DNA of 64,000 nt. Origin: Stieleria magnilauensis (lineage in GTDB: Bacteria > Planctomycetota > Planctomycetia > Pirellulales > Pirellulaceae). Below are positions 17,091 to 24,924 of the stretch, one piece after another. The first letter of the stretch is position 1, and each line of letters opens with the position of its first letter. The stretch spans positions 8,930,233-8,994,232 of the forward strand of contig CP036432.1 of assembly GCA_007753675.1 (NCBI GenBank), given 5' to 3'. A program made the translations under genes and the position numbers. Below the pieces are notes generated by a model, which did not search any database, had not been told where the DNA came from, and saw only the letters and a program-made list of their open reading frames with translations.

Positions 17091-17969
17091 GTGTCCTATC
17101 GCACCCAATCAATCCCTGCCCGTCTTGTTACTCGCCGCGTGTTCGCCGGCCTGATGTCGCTCGGCGTTGCCCTGAGCGCCGGTCTGGCGTTGGCAGACGC
17201 TCCCGCCGAAGACGAAACCGTCCAAGCCGAACTGTTTGCCGCGATCGATGAAGGAAAAATCGACGTCAAATTCATCCCGCTGAACACCACCAAAGCGAAC
17301 GTCATCGTCAACAACCTGACCGACAAGCCGATGACGCTGCGACTGCCCGCGGCGTTTGCCGGTGTCCCAATCAACCGTCAAGGAATGATGGGTGGTATGG
17401 GCGGCATGGGCGGCGGCATGGGTGGCATGGGCGGAGGCGGCATGGGTGGCGGCGGCGGCGGCCAAGCCATGGGCGGCGGAATGGGCGGCGGCGGCATGGG
17501 TGGCATGGGCGGCGGCATGGGCGGCGGCATGGGCGGCGGCGGCATGGGTGGCTTCATGCGAATTCCCCCGCAACGTCAACAAAAACTCGCCGTGACCACC
17601 GTTTGCCTGGAACATGGTCGCCCCGACCCGACTCCCAAAATGGCCTACAAAATTGTCCCCTTGGACTTCGTCACCCAAGACGACCGCGTCCATGTGCTGT
17701 GCGAAGCGCTCGGCAATCGCCAAGTCGCTCAAAACACCGCCCAAGCGGCAGCCTGGAACTTGATGGACAAGCTGCCCTGGGAAACCCTGGCCGCCAAGAA
17801 CCGCGTCGAGAGCAAGTACACCGGCAACGTCCGCTGGTTCTCGCCGATCGAAATTCAATCGGCCATCGCCGTCGTTCGTGAAGCCACGCGGATCGCCGAA
17901 TCCCGCAGCGAAACCGAATCTGAATCCAACGACTCTCTCTCCAGCGAGTCTCTTTCCAGCGATAGCTGA
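17091..17969 (+). CDS. exported protein with Gly/Met-rich (GMGG)n region
   Basis: The 292-residue product starts with a signal peptide (about residues 1-36, ending SAGLALADA). A first domain (about 40-100) is followed by about 55 residues made almost entirely of Gly and Met repeats (roughly residues 99-157) and then a second conserved-looking domain (VTTVCLEHGRPDPTPKMAYK, VHVLCEALGNRQVAQNTAQA) and a Ser/Glu-rich tail. I do not recognise a family, though such (GMGG)n proteins are common in planctomycetes. The GTG at 17091 has AAGGAA upstream. A strong terminator follows at 18025. Confidence 0.7.
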   Translation: MSYRTQSIPARLVTRRVFAGLMSLGVALSAGLALADAPAEDETVQAELFAAIDEGKIDVKFIPLNTTKANVIVNNLTDKPMTLRLPAAFAGVPINRQGMMGGMGGMGGGMGGMGGGGMGGGGGGQAMGGGMGGGGMGGMGGGMGGGMGGGGMGGFMRIPPQRQQKLAVTTVCLEHGRPDPTPKMAYKIVPLDFVTQDDRVHVLCEALGNRQVAQNTAQAAAWNLMDKLPWETLAAKNRVESKYTGNVRWFSPIEIQSAIAVVREATRIAESRSETESESNDSLSSESLSSDS

Positions 17970-18024
17970 GTCCCCCCGCACGACCGAGCGTTGGATCATG
18001 CTCGGCCGCCCGTCGGATCACACC

Positions 18025-18060
18025 AACGGCTGACGAACTCCGGTTCGCCAGCCGTTTTTT
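18025..18060 (+). terminator. rho-independent terminator
   Basis: A 14-bp stem (AACGGCTGACGAAC with GTTCGCCAGCCGTT, one mismatch) closes a TCCG tetraloop and is followed by T6. It lies 56 bases after the stop of the Gly/Met-rich protein gene and ends its transcript. Confidence 0.88.
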
Positions 18061-18276
18061 GTGCCACCGAGTTGGTGCCCCGATGCTGAGCAACCGCCCC
18101 GCACCGTCTCGGCAACGGCCTTCCCCGCGCGAAATCCGTGATTCGCTGCCGCAGCAACGAAACTGCCCTGGCAAGTGAAAATGTGACGGTTGTATTGAAT
18201 ATCAAGCGGTCGATCTGCCGATAAGCCCCTGTGATGGATGCCCTGTCGTGAACTGTGCGCATGGAGGCGCACTGCA

Positions 18277-19314
18277 ATGGTCATATTTTCGCTCAAGCTA
18301 TTCAACAACGTCCGAAAAGCGATTGCGGGACGACGTTTCCCGCACCAATTGGCCGGCGGTGTTGCGTTGGGCGTGCTGCTCGGAATCATCCCCCACGGCA
18401 ACTTGATGGCCCTGATCGTGTTGGCCACGCTGCTGTGCTTCAAGGTCAATCACGCCCTGATGGGAGTGGTCGCGATCGCCGTTTCCTTCGTGGCAACCCG
18501 GCTGGATCCGTACTCACATCAAGTGGGCGAATACCTACTGACGCACCCCTCGGGCAGCCAGTGGGCGGCCCAGGCCTGGTCGTTGCCGGTGGTGCCATGG
18601 ACCGACCTGAACAACACCGTGGTGCTGGGCAGCTTTGTGATCGGATCGCTTTCGGTGTTGCCCCTGTTCGCCATTTGCTTGCCGCTGTTTCAATTGGCCG
18701 CCCCTAAAACAAACAGCCAGACGGACATTGAAACAGCCGGTGAAACGGAAGCATCCGACACCGTGACACAGACATCGCCGGCGACAGAGCCGGCGACAGG
18801 CCATGACCGCCAAGACGGCGAACACGAGCTGCGGTCACCCCGCCGATCGGCTGGCGAGGTTTCCGAAGACGTCAGAGCCCCCGAGGCGGTTTCCGTGCTG
18901 ATCGATCAGCAGGATGCAGTGCCGCCGCCACGCTTCGCGCTCCGCAAACGCGACTTGACCGAACCGAGCGCAGCCGACCCGACGACGATTCCGATTGACA
19001 ATGTCCTTGCCAACGAGCCGATCTTTATTCCGATCGACGCGTCCGAGGACCGCGACGACAACTCCGCGGCCGATCACGCCGTGACGAGAACCGAAACCGA
19101 CTTGTCGGACGCGCTGCCCACCAACGAACAAATGGTTTCCGTCGAAACTCGGATCGACGTGATTCGGATGAAGGATTTTCGCGACGACGAAGCGACGCCC
19201 GGTGCGTCCGACCGCGATGTCGCAAACCGTGAAACCGAGCAACCGATGGACGAAGCACTCAACTACCTGCTTCGTCAATTGCGTCACTCCCAGGAAAGGA
19301 AAGCAGCAGGATGA
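18277..19314 (+). CDS. TIGR03546-family membrane protein
   Basis: The 345-residue protein has an N-terminal membrane domain of about 150 residues with the DUF2062-like pattern (RFPHQLAGGVALGVLLGIIPHGN, hydrophobic helices, ATRLDPYSHQVG, SVLPLFAICLPLF) that defines TIGR03546, then about 190 polar, acidic residues with no clear fold (TQTSPATEPATGHDRQDGE). It is followed by TIGR03545, its usual partner, with a 4-base ATGA overlap. The ATG at 18277 has GGAGG nine bases upstream. The function of this pair is not known. The arrangement implies an inner-membrane complex with a periplasmic partner. Confidence 0.85.
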   Translation: MVIFSLKLFNNVRKAIAGRRFPHQLAGGVALGVLLGIIPHGNLMALIVLATLLCFKVNHALMGVVAIAVSFVATRLDPYSHQVGEYLLTHPSGSQWAAQAWSLPVVPWTDLNNTVVLGSFVIGSLSVLPLFAICLPLFQLAAPKTNSQTDIETAGETEASDTVTQTSPATEPATGHDRQDGEHELRSPRRSAGEVSEDVRAPEAVSVLIDQQDAVPPPRFALRKRDLTEPSAADPTTIPIDNVLANEPIFIPIDASEDRDDNSAADHAVTRTETDLSDALPTNEQMVSVETRIDVIRMKDFRDDEATPGASDRDVANRETEQPMDEALNYLLRQLRHSQERKAAG

Positions 19315-21071
19315 TTCGCTGGCGATTTGTTGTAACACGACTGTTGATCGTTTCGGCTGTGCTCGTGCTGTTGGGTCTGGGTCTGGGCCCGGTCGCCCGG
19401 TACGTGACGGTCCTTGGGCTACAGAGCGCCACGGGCGCGAAAGTGGAGATCGGAACGACGCAAGTCAAACTGTTTCCGCCCACGATTCGCTATGAAGATT
19501 TCCGTGTCGCGGACCCCCGCGACGCCAAGGAGATGCGTGACGCATTCCGCGCCGACGCGATCGAATTGGCGCTCGATGGAAACGCGATCTTGCATCGACG
19601 TTGGGTCGCCCGCGAAGGCAGCATCACCGGTCTGCAAATCGGCGCCAAACGCGACACGAGCGGACACCTCAGCGGCGACGAAGATTTCGAAGCCCCCAGC
19701 TTGTCCGACAAGCCAGGCGTCCTCTCCAATCTGCTCGGCAGCATCACCGATCGGCTCGGCGACCAAGCCGAACAAGCCGCCAAGGACTTGGAAACCGTTC
19801 GCCGCAGTGAAGCGATCAAGGCGCGGTGGGAACGGGAATACGAGTCGCTCGCCAAACGAGCCGGCGCGTTGGAACAAAAGGTTCGTGATTTCAAGTCCAA
19901 CGCGGGCGAAATCGAAAACCCGCTTCGCGACTGGGACAAGATCGGCAGAACGGTCGGACTCGCTGACGAAACACGCGCCGAACTGAAGTCGATCTTGGCG
20001 GCACTCGATGCCGTCCCGGCCCAATTCCAAGCCGATGTCGCGTCCTTGCAGCAAGCCAAACAAATCGACCTGGACCGAATCGATCAATACGTCCCGGGCA
20101 ACCTCAACGAGTCCCAAAACTTTGGCATCGATCTGATCAGCGAAGCGGTCCAGAACCAAATCGCCACGATCCGTGACTACTGGGAAGGCGGACGCACGCT
20201 GGCCAACTACACCATCGTCGCCCCGGAAACCGAACGCGGACGCGGCGTCGATATCGACCTGCTCGGCCGCACGCGGCAACCAACTATTCTGGTGCGCCGC
20301 TGCAAGGTCCAAGGTCTGATGCGCGCCGACGGCAACGCGTACTCGCTGACCGGCACGGTCGAGAACCTGACTCCCGACCCACAGCTGCTCGCCGAACCGC
20401 TGCGGGCACAACTCCAACTCGATGGCCCCCAAGTGGTCAACGTCGATTACATTCGCGACCGACGCAATGACTCGGACATCGATCGCTTGACCTTGCACTG
20501 GCCCCAATCCCAGGCTCCCGAAACTCGGCTCGGCGACGATAGCCGCGCGATGGTGAAGGTCAGCGGCGGGAAACGAGAAATCTGGGTGCAAATGCGGAGC
20601 GAAGGCGAACAGATCCAAGGTCGCTTCGTCAGCAAACAGACCGGCGTTCGGCTGGATCTGGATGTCGATTCAAAATACGAATCGCTCTCGGCAACTCAAG
20701 CCTTGCGTGAAAGCTTGGCCGCGGTCGACGCGGTCACCATCGACGCCGGATTCGAAGGCCGTTGGGACCACTTGTCGATGAACATGGAAACCAACCTTGG
20801 CGACATCCTTCGCGACGCCGCGCAGACCGCCATCACACAGCAAGTCGCTGCTTCGAAACAACAGATGAAACAAAAGGTGCAACAGACCTTTGATCAGGAA
20901 CAAGCCAAACTGGCCACCTGGTTCAATCAACAACAAGTGGCCGCCCAATCGCTGACCGCGAAAGCCGACGGGCTGCTGGAAGACCTCGGCAAAAAACTGC
21001 TCGATGGCGTGGACTCCTCCGAAGTCACCATCGGCCGGATGAACGAGTTCCTCAACGGTCGGTTCCGATGA
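19311..21071 (+). CDS. TIGR03545-family membrane-anchored periplasmic protein
   Basis: The 586-residue protein has one N-terminal transmembrane helix (about 8-29) and a long periplasmic part starting GAKVEIGTTQVKLFPPTIRY, similar in style to AsmA proteins (VEIG...L.P). A central helical region (about 135-280) is coiled-coil-like, then a beta-rich part (about 300-440), and a helical tail with Gln-rich repeats (ITQQVAASKQQMKQKVQQTF). It belongs to TIGR03545 and is translationally coupled to TIGR03546 upstream. AsmA-like members are thought to help lipid or outer-membrane transport, which is inferred here from likeness only. Confidence 0.82.
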   Translation: MIRWRFVVTRLLIVSAVLVLLGLGLGPVARYVTVLGLQSATGAKVEIGTTQVKLFPPTIRYEDFRVADPRDAKEMRDAFRADAIELALDGNAILHRRWVAREGSITGLQIGAKRDTSGHLSGDEDFEAPSLSDKPGVLSNLLGSITDRLGDQAEQAAKDLETVRRSEAIKARWEREYESLAKRAGALEQKVRDFKSNAGEIENPLRDWDKIGRTVGLADETRAELKSILAALDAVPAQFQADVASLQQAKQIDLDRIDQYVPGNLNESQNFGIDLISEAVQNQIATIRDYWEGGRTLANYTIVAPETERGRGVDIDLLGRTRQPTILVRRCKVQGLMRADGNAYSLTGTVENLTPDPQLLAEPLRAQLQLDGPQVVNVDYIRDRRNDSDIDRLTLHWPQSQAPETRLGDDSRAMVKVSGGKREIWVQMRSEGEQIQGRFVSKQTGVRLDLDVDSKYESLSATQALRESLAAVDAVTIDAGFEGRWDHLSMNMETNLGDILRDAAQTAITQQVAASKQQMKQKVQQTFDQEQAKLATWFNQQQVAAQSLTAKADGLLEDLGKKLLDGVDSSEVTIGRMNEFLNGRFR

Positions 21072-21072
21072 A

Positions 21073-21285
21073 ATGGAATCCGATCCCCGCATCCGCAAGT
21101 CACTGCACCAAATCAACAACGACCTTTCGATCGCCTCGATGAGGCTCGAATTGATCACCATCAAACTGCAACGGGAACCCGAAAGCCCGCTGCGCGAGGA
21201 GCTGCTGCAGTCCTGCGCCGACGCCCTGGACGCGGTCAAGCGGGCCGGCCGGACCGCCAATCAAACACTCCACCAGAATCCCTGA
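21073..21285 (+). CDS. small helical protein resembling a histidine-kinase H-box helix pair
   Basis: This 70-residue protein starts one base after the TIGR03545 stop, so it is likely co-translated. It contains SLHQINNDLSIASMRLELIT, which resembles the H-box (H-x-x-N-N-x-L) of histidine kinases, then a second helix (LREELLQSCADALDAVKRAG) as in a DHp four-helix bundle. No ATPase (N/G box) domain follows. A FixJ-type response regulator begins 323 bases downstream on the same strand. It could be a phosphotransfer protein, a decoy, or an unrelated helical hairpin. Confidence 0.6.
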   Translation: MESDPRIRKSLHQINNDLSIASMRLELITIKLQREPESPLREELLQSCADALDAVKRAGRTANQTLHQNP

Positions 21286-21608
21286 ACCGTGATTCCGGAA
21301 CCCGAATCAACCCGACAAACTCCGCCGCATCTGCGTCTCGTCCCAGTTTTTGCTAGACTCAACGGCAAATCAGCATCGGTTGCGCTTTTGCGAACGCCAA
21401 AGGATCGATTAAAGTGTAGGCGACGAAAAATCCGTCCGAGACATGTCGCCAGCAAGGCCGTCAAACGATCTCACCGCGAAGGATGGCAGCAGAACGCAGG
21501 GCTGATTCTGGAAAACGACTCCCATGTTGACCTACACAGAACGATTTCACGACACCTCGATCCTGTGGGTCACTCTCGTTCATCACTCCAACCTATTGAA
21601 CAGCCAAG
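21286..21608. other. intergenic stretch upstream of the response regulator
   Basis: About 320 bases that probably hold the regulator's promoter. I see no gene, hairpin or repeat that I can support. Confidence 0.45.
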
Positions 21609-22262
21609 ATGCCGCTGATCAGCACGAATCCGGTGAAAGAACTTGTTGCACCCGATGAAGCGAGTCGTCTGTACATCGTTGACGATGAAACGGAGCTGCT
21701 CACGACCCTGGCCGAATCCCTCCGAGAGTTGGGATTCTCCCCCCAGACGTTCGATCGGCCCGAGGATTTGCTTCTCGCCACGTCGGAGCACGAGACCGGC
21801 TGCGTCATCACCGACCTGAGGATGCCCGGTATTGGCGGCGTGGAACTGCTCCGACGCCTCAATCAGCGTGACAGCTGCTTGTCGGTGATCCTGCTGACGG
21901 CGTTCGCCGACGTGCCGACCGCCGTCGACGCGATGAAACTCGGTGCCGTCAGCGTCGTCGAAAAACCGTTCGAGCTGCACGCCCTGGCGGATGAAATCAA
22001 TGCGGCGATGCGGTGCAGCGTACAAGCCTACGCCAGACGCCAAGACCTCCGCTCGGCCAGAGAACGCCTGGACCAGCTCACCAACGAAGAGAAGGCCGTG
22101 CTGGACTTGGCCATCGAAGGACGCCCCAACCGCGAAATCGCCGAACAGCTGGAAATCAGCCCCCGGACCGTCGATCGCCGGCGACAATCCGCACTGCGAA
22201 AACTCGTCGCCGAGTCAGTTGCCGAATACGCCGTGCTAAAAACCCGCGCCGGCAGGGACTGA
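21609..22262 (+). CDS. FixJ/NarL-type response regulator (receiver and LuxR-type HTH)
   Basis: The 217-residue protein has a receiver domain with the acidic pair Asp25-Asp26, phospho-acceptor Asp69 in VITDLRMPG, Thr97 in ILLTAFAD and Lys119 in VVEKPFE, all intact. The output domain is a LuxR-type helix-turn-helix (LTNEEKAVLDLAIEGRPNREIAEQLEISPRTVDRRR). FixJ-like regulators usually pair with a histidine kinase encoded next to them; here only the 70-residue H-box-like protein is nearby. Its targets are unknown. Confidence 0.9.
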   Translation: MPLISTNPVKELVAPDEASRLYIVDDETELLTTLAESLRELGFSPQTFDRPEDLLLATSEHETGCVITDLRMPGIGGVELLRRLNQRDSCLSVILLTAFADVPTAVDAMKLGAVSVVEKPFELHALADEINAAMRCSVQAYARRQDLRSARERLDQLTNEEKAVLDLAIEGRPNREIAEQLEISPRTVDRRRQSALRKLVAESVAEYAVLKTRAGRD

Positions 22263-22925
22263 TCCCCCCACGCAACGCGTCGACGAACGAGAGGGATCGG
22301 TCAACGGCCATCGACAAACGCCACTGCGACAAACCCCATCAAGAAACGGGAGTTTCCCGCCGACTGGCGGATCCCCGACGCCAGCCGACACAGAGGGGGG
22401 ACGAAGGCCTTCCGCCAGGCCTGTTGCCAACCACCCTTAATGGTGGACGTCCGCAGTCGGTTTAAATTACCGAAAAAAGTCGGCGCGCGGGCTCCTGAAC
22501 TTAACTCGTCATCGCTCAACGGGTTACCGTCACAGGGCTGCATGGGCGTTCTCAAAACTCCAGAATCTGCGGTTGACCACACCGGCTGGCTGCGTACTCT
22601 TAGGCTACCGATTGGGTTGAATCGACGCAGTTCAGGTGGCCGCTGGAAATCCACTCCCGGAACGTAAACCATTGCTATCTATTGGTTTGCGGAAAAAGGA
22701 GGTCTTGGTAAACCACTCCGGCACCGCGCCGTCGATTCGATCTCCTATCTTCCGCGAGTTCGCCTCGCGTGGGGTTCACGCGGTCAGCTTGCGGCCACGG
22801 GCTGACGATCGTTGATGGCACGGAGTCCTCCGCTACAGTCATCTCCGACAACCTCACGGACCGGGTACACGAAGTGCCCGGTCGCGAACGCTCGCGAAGG
22901 TAGACCTGCCATCACGGTAGACCTG
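22263..22925. other. 660-base non-coding stretch, probable repeat-derived sequence
   Basis: Convergent ends of the regulator (plus) and rsmH (minus) frame this region. A minus-strand open frame (22301-22672) with SSGARAPTFFGNLNRLRT has the look of translated repeat DNA often annotated in planctomycete genomes rather than a gene. A hairpin at about 22859-22883 (GACCGGG...CCCGGTC around CACGAAGTG) and two GGTAGACCTGC direct repeats lie just after the rsmH stop. Similarity to other genome copies is an inference. Confidence 0.35.
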
Positions 22926-23819
22926 CTACCTCCGCTCGGCCACACGTAGCTTGGCACTGCGAGACCTCGCGTTGTCCGCGACCTCTTCCTCACTCGGCCG
23001 CAACGGTTTCTTGGTCAACACATTCCAGCGATCGTCGTCACGGAATGCATTCTTGACGATCCGGTCTTCCAGCGAGTGAAAACTGATCACGGCAAGACGG
23101 CCGCCCGAGGACAGCCAGTCGGGCGCCTGCTGGAGCGTCCGCGTCAGGATATCCAGTTCTTCGTTGACGGCGATTCGTAACGCCTGGAACGTCCGCGTTG
23201 CAGGATGAATGTCGTGATGCTTGCCGCGCGGGACACAACGACGACAAATCTCGACCAAAGCCGCGACAGTCCTCACCGGTTCGCGACGTTTGCCGCGCGC
23301 GACAATCTCGCGTGCGATCCGCCGGCTGAACCGCTCTTCGCCGAACTGGTAGATCGCGTCGGCAATCGCCTTCTCGCTATTCCGGGCGAGCCATTCACTA
23401 GCCGGGATCCCGTTCTCCGGATCGAAACGCAAATCGAGCGGACCATCGTGCTGAAAGCTGAATCCGCGATCGCGATCGGCTAGCTGATCACTGGACAGCC
23501 CCAGGTCCAACACCATTGCATCAGCATGCTCCAGCCCGCTGGCCTGTAGCGCCTTGGCGGCCTGCTCGTAACTGCCCAAGAACACCGACAAGCGATCGAC
23601 CGCAGGTTCGGATTCAACGCGGGCGAGCACCGCCGGATCGCGATCCAGCCCGATCACCAGCCCCTCGTCGCCGACCACATCCAACAACAGACGCGAATGA
23701 CCGCCGGCTCCGTAGGTCCCATCGATCACGACCGTTGGCGAACACTCGCTCACCCAATGAACGATCTCCTCGGGCATCACCGAGACATGGCAGGGGCGAT
23801 TGTCGTTTGGTTCAGTCAC
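22926..23819 (-). CDS. rsmH: 16S rRNA m4C1402 methyltransferase
   Basis: RsmH methylates N4 of C1402 in the ribosomal P site. The SAM motif GTYGAGGHSRLLL, the LGLSSDQL and DRGFSFQHDGPLDLR region, the RRIAREIVARGKR element and the C-terminal GGRLAVISFHSLEDRIVK block are characteristic and complete over 297 residues. It is usually the second gene of the dcw division cluster; here there is no mraZ, ftsL or ftsI next to it, which fits planctomycetes, where the division cluster is broken up. The next gene on the same strand is 146 bases upstream and unrelated. Confidence 0.93.
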   Translation of the reverse strand: MTEPNDNRPCHVSVMPEEIVHWVSECSPTVVIDGTYGAGGHSRLLLDVVGDEGLVIGLDRDPAVLARVESEPAVDRLSVFLGSYEQAAKALQASGLEHADAMVLDLGLSSDQLADRDRGFSFQHDGPLDLRFDPENGIPASEWLARNSEKAIADAIYQFGEERFSRRIAREIVARGKRREPVRTVAALVEICRRCVPRGKHHDIHPATRTFQALRIAVNEELDILTRTLQQAPDWLSSGGRLAVISFHSLEDRIVKNAFRDDDRWNVLTKKPLRPSEEEVADNARSRSAKLRVAERR

Positions 23820-23882
23820 GCGTGTCAGGCCATCAGGCGAAGTTGGAAACGGGAGCGGAGTATCGTCGATCGATTTTGTTCA

Positions 23883-23981
23883 GCCACCCGTCACGCAGAG
23901 CGTGACCTACCTATTGACCGAGTGTAGGGCATGCTGTGCATGCCACCCGTCACGCACAGCGTGACCTACTTGTTGACCGAG
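23883..23981. repeat. direct repeat of a 40-base unit containing a GTCACGC hairpin
   Basis: Two nearly identical 40-base units lie at 23883-23922 and 23942-23981 (read on the minus strand: CTCGGTCAA, four variable bases, TAGGTCACGC, a short loop, GCGTGACGGGTGGC). The unit overlapping the sugar isomerase gene supplies its last codons and its TAG stop. The other unit repeats the same codons and TAG as a relic. A related hairpin without the coding part occurs at 42749-42771. Confidence 0.75.
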
Positions 23982-24877
23982 CAGTGCAGGGCGGCTTCCA
24001 TGTTGTCGGCGACTTCTTTCAACCGAGCCGCATCTCCGCCGCCGACTTCGGCCGCGCACCAACCCTTGAAACCGATCTCACGCAGCGCCGCTTCGACGGC
24101 CGGCCAATCGACGTCACCCTCGGTGATCTTGGTGAACTTGCCCGTCGCTCGCGAAAAACCTTTGATGTCCAGCTTCTTGATCCGCGGCCCGAGCTCCCGC
24201 ACCCACTGGGCCACGTCGCCATATTTCCAGTGGTTGCCCAAGTCGAACTGCAGCCCGACCAAAGGTGAATCGAACTGGTCGATGTACTTGGCCAGCGGTT
24301 CGACCGACTGATCGCTTCCGCCTTCGTGGTCATACAAAAAATGGTTCCAAACGTTTTCGACCAGGATCGCGACGTTGTGCTTTTCGGCGGTCGGCAGTGC
24401 GGCACGAATGTTGTCGCTCGATCGCTGGTAGACCTCTTCATGCGTGCCGTCTTTGCCGTGACCGACGACCAACAGACACGAATCACCACCGACCGCGGCG
24501 GTTTCTTCGATACCGCGTTTCAGATTGTCCAGTGCCTTTGCGCGGACCTCCGGATCGGGGTCGCTGTGCCGAATGTTCCAGTGCGTGCCGCCCACGCTGC
24601 CATCGACGATCAATCCCGACGCCTTGGATGCCTTGTTGACTTCGTCGACATCGATCCCGGGGACGTTGACTTCGACGCCTTCAAACCCGGCCTCTTTGGC
24701 CACCCGAAACTTCTCTTCCAACGAGCCCTTGACTCCGATCATCCCGATCTTGAGCGTCTTGCGAAGCCAATCGTGACCGTCGCCGGATTCGGCAAACAGC
24801 GGGGTGGATCGCATCGCCACAGAAAGCCCGGCGACACCGAGCGTGCCCATGGCTTGAAGTGCAGTTCGTCGTCGCAT
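23966..24877 (-). CDS. exported sugar phosphate isomerase/epimerase-like TIM-barrel protein
   Basis: The 303-residue product has a twin-arginine-like N-terminus (MRRRTALQAMGTLGVAGLSV) and then an AP-endonuclease-2/xylose isomerase-like TIM barrel: KIGMIGVKGSLEEKFRVAKE, GFEGVEVNVPG, ILVENVWNHFLYD, GLQFDLGNHWKYG and IKKLDIKGFS are its strands, with Glu, Asp and His placed for a metal site. Planctomycetes contain many such proteins acting on sugars. The exact substrate is not evident. Its 3' end lies in a direct repeat. Confidence 0.82.
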   Translation of the reverse strand: MRRRTALQAMGTLGVAGLSVAMRSTPLFAESGDGHDWLRKTLKIGMIGVKGSLEEKFRVAKEAGFEGVEVNVPGIDVDEVNKASKASGLIVDGSVGGTHWNIRHSDPDPEVRAKALDNLKRGIEETAAVGGDSCLLVVGHGKDGTHEEVYQRSSDNIRAALPTAEKHNVAILVENVWNHFLYDHEGGSDQSVEPLAKYIDQFDSPLVGLQFDLGNHWKYGDVAQWVRELGPRIKKLDIKGFSRATGKFTKITEGDVDWPAVEAALREIGFKGWCAAEVGGGDAARLKEVADNMEAALHCSVNK

Positions 24878-24924
24878 CTCGAATATCCTCGTCGTGTATG
24901 GGGGCGTTAAGGTGTCACTCGATT

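Noticed and set aside
22301..22672. Minus-strand 123-codon frame between the response regulator and rsmH
   Set aside because: It looks like translated repeat DNA, with no ribosome binding site, signal or domain; kept only as non-coding repeat-like sequence.
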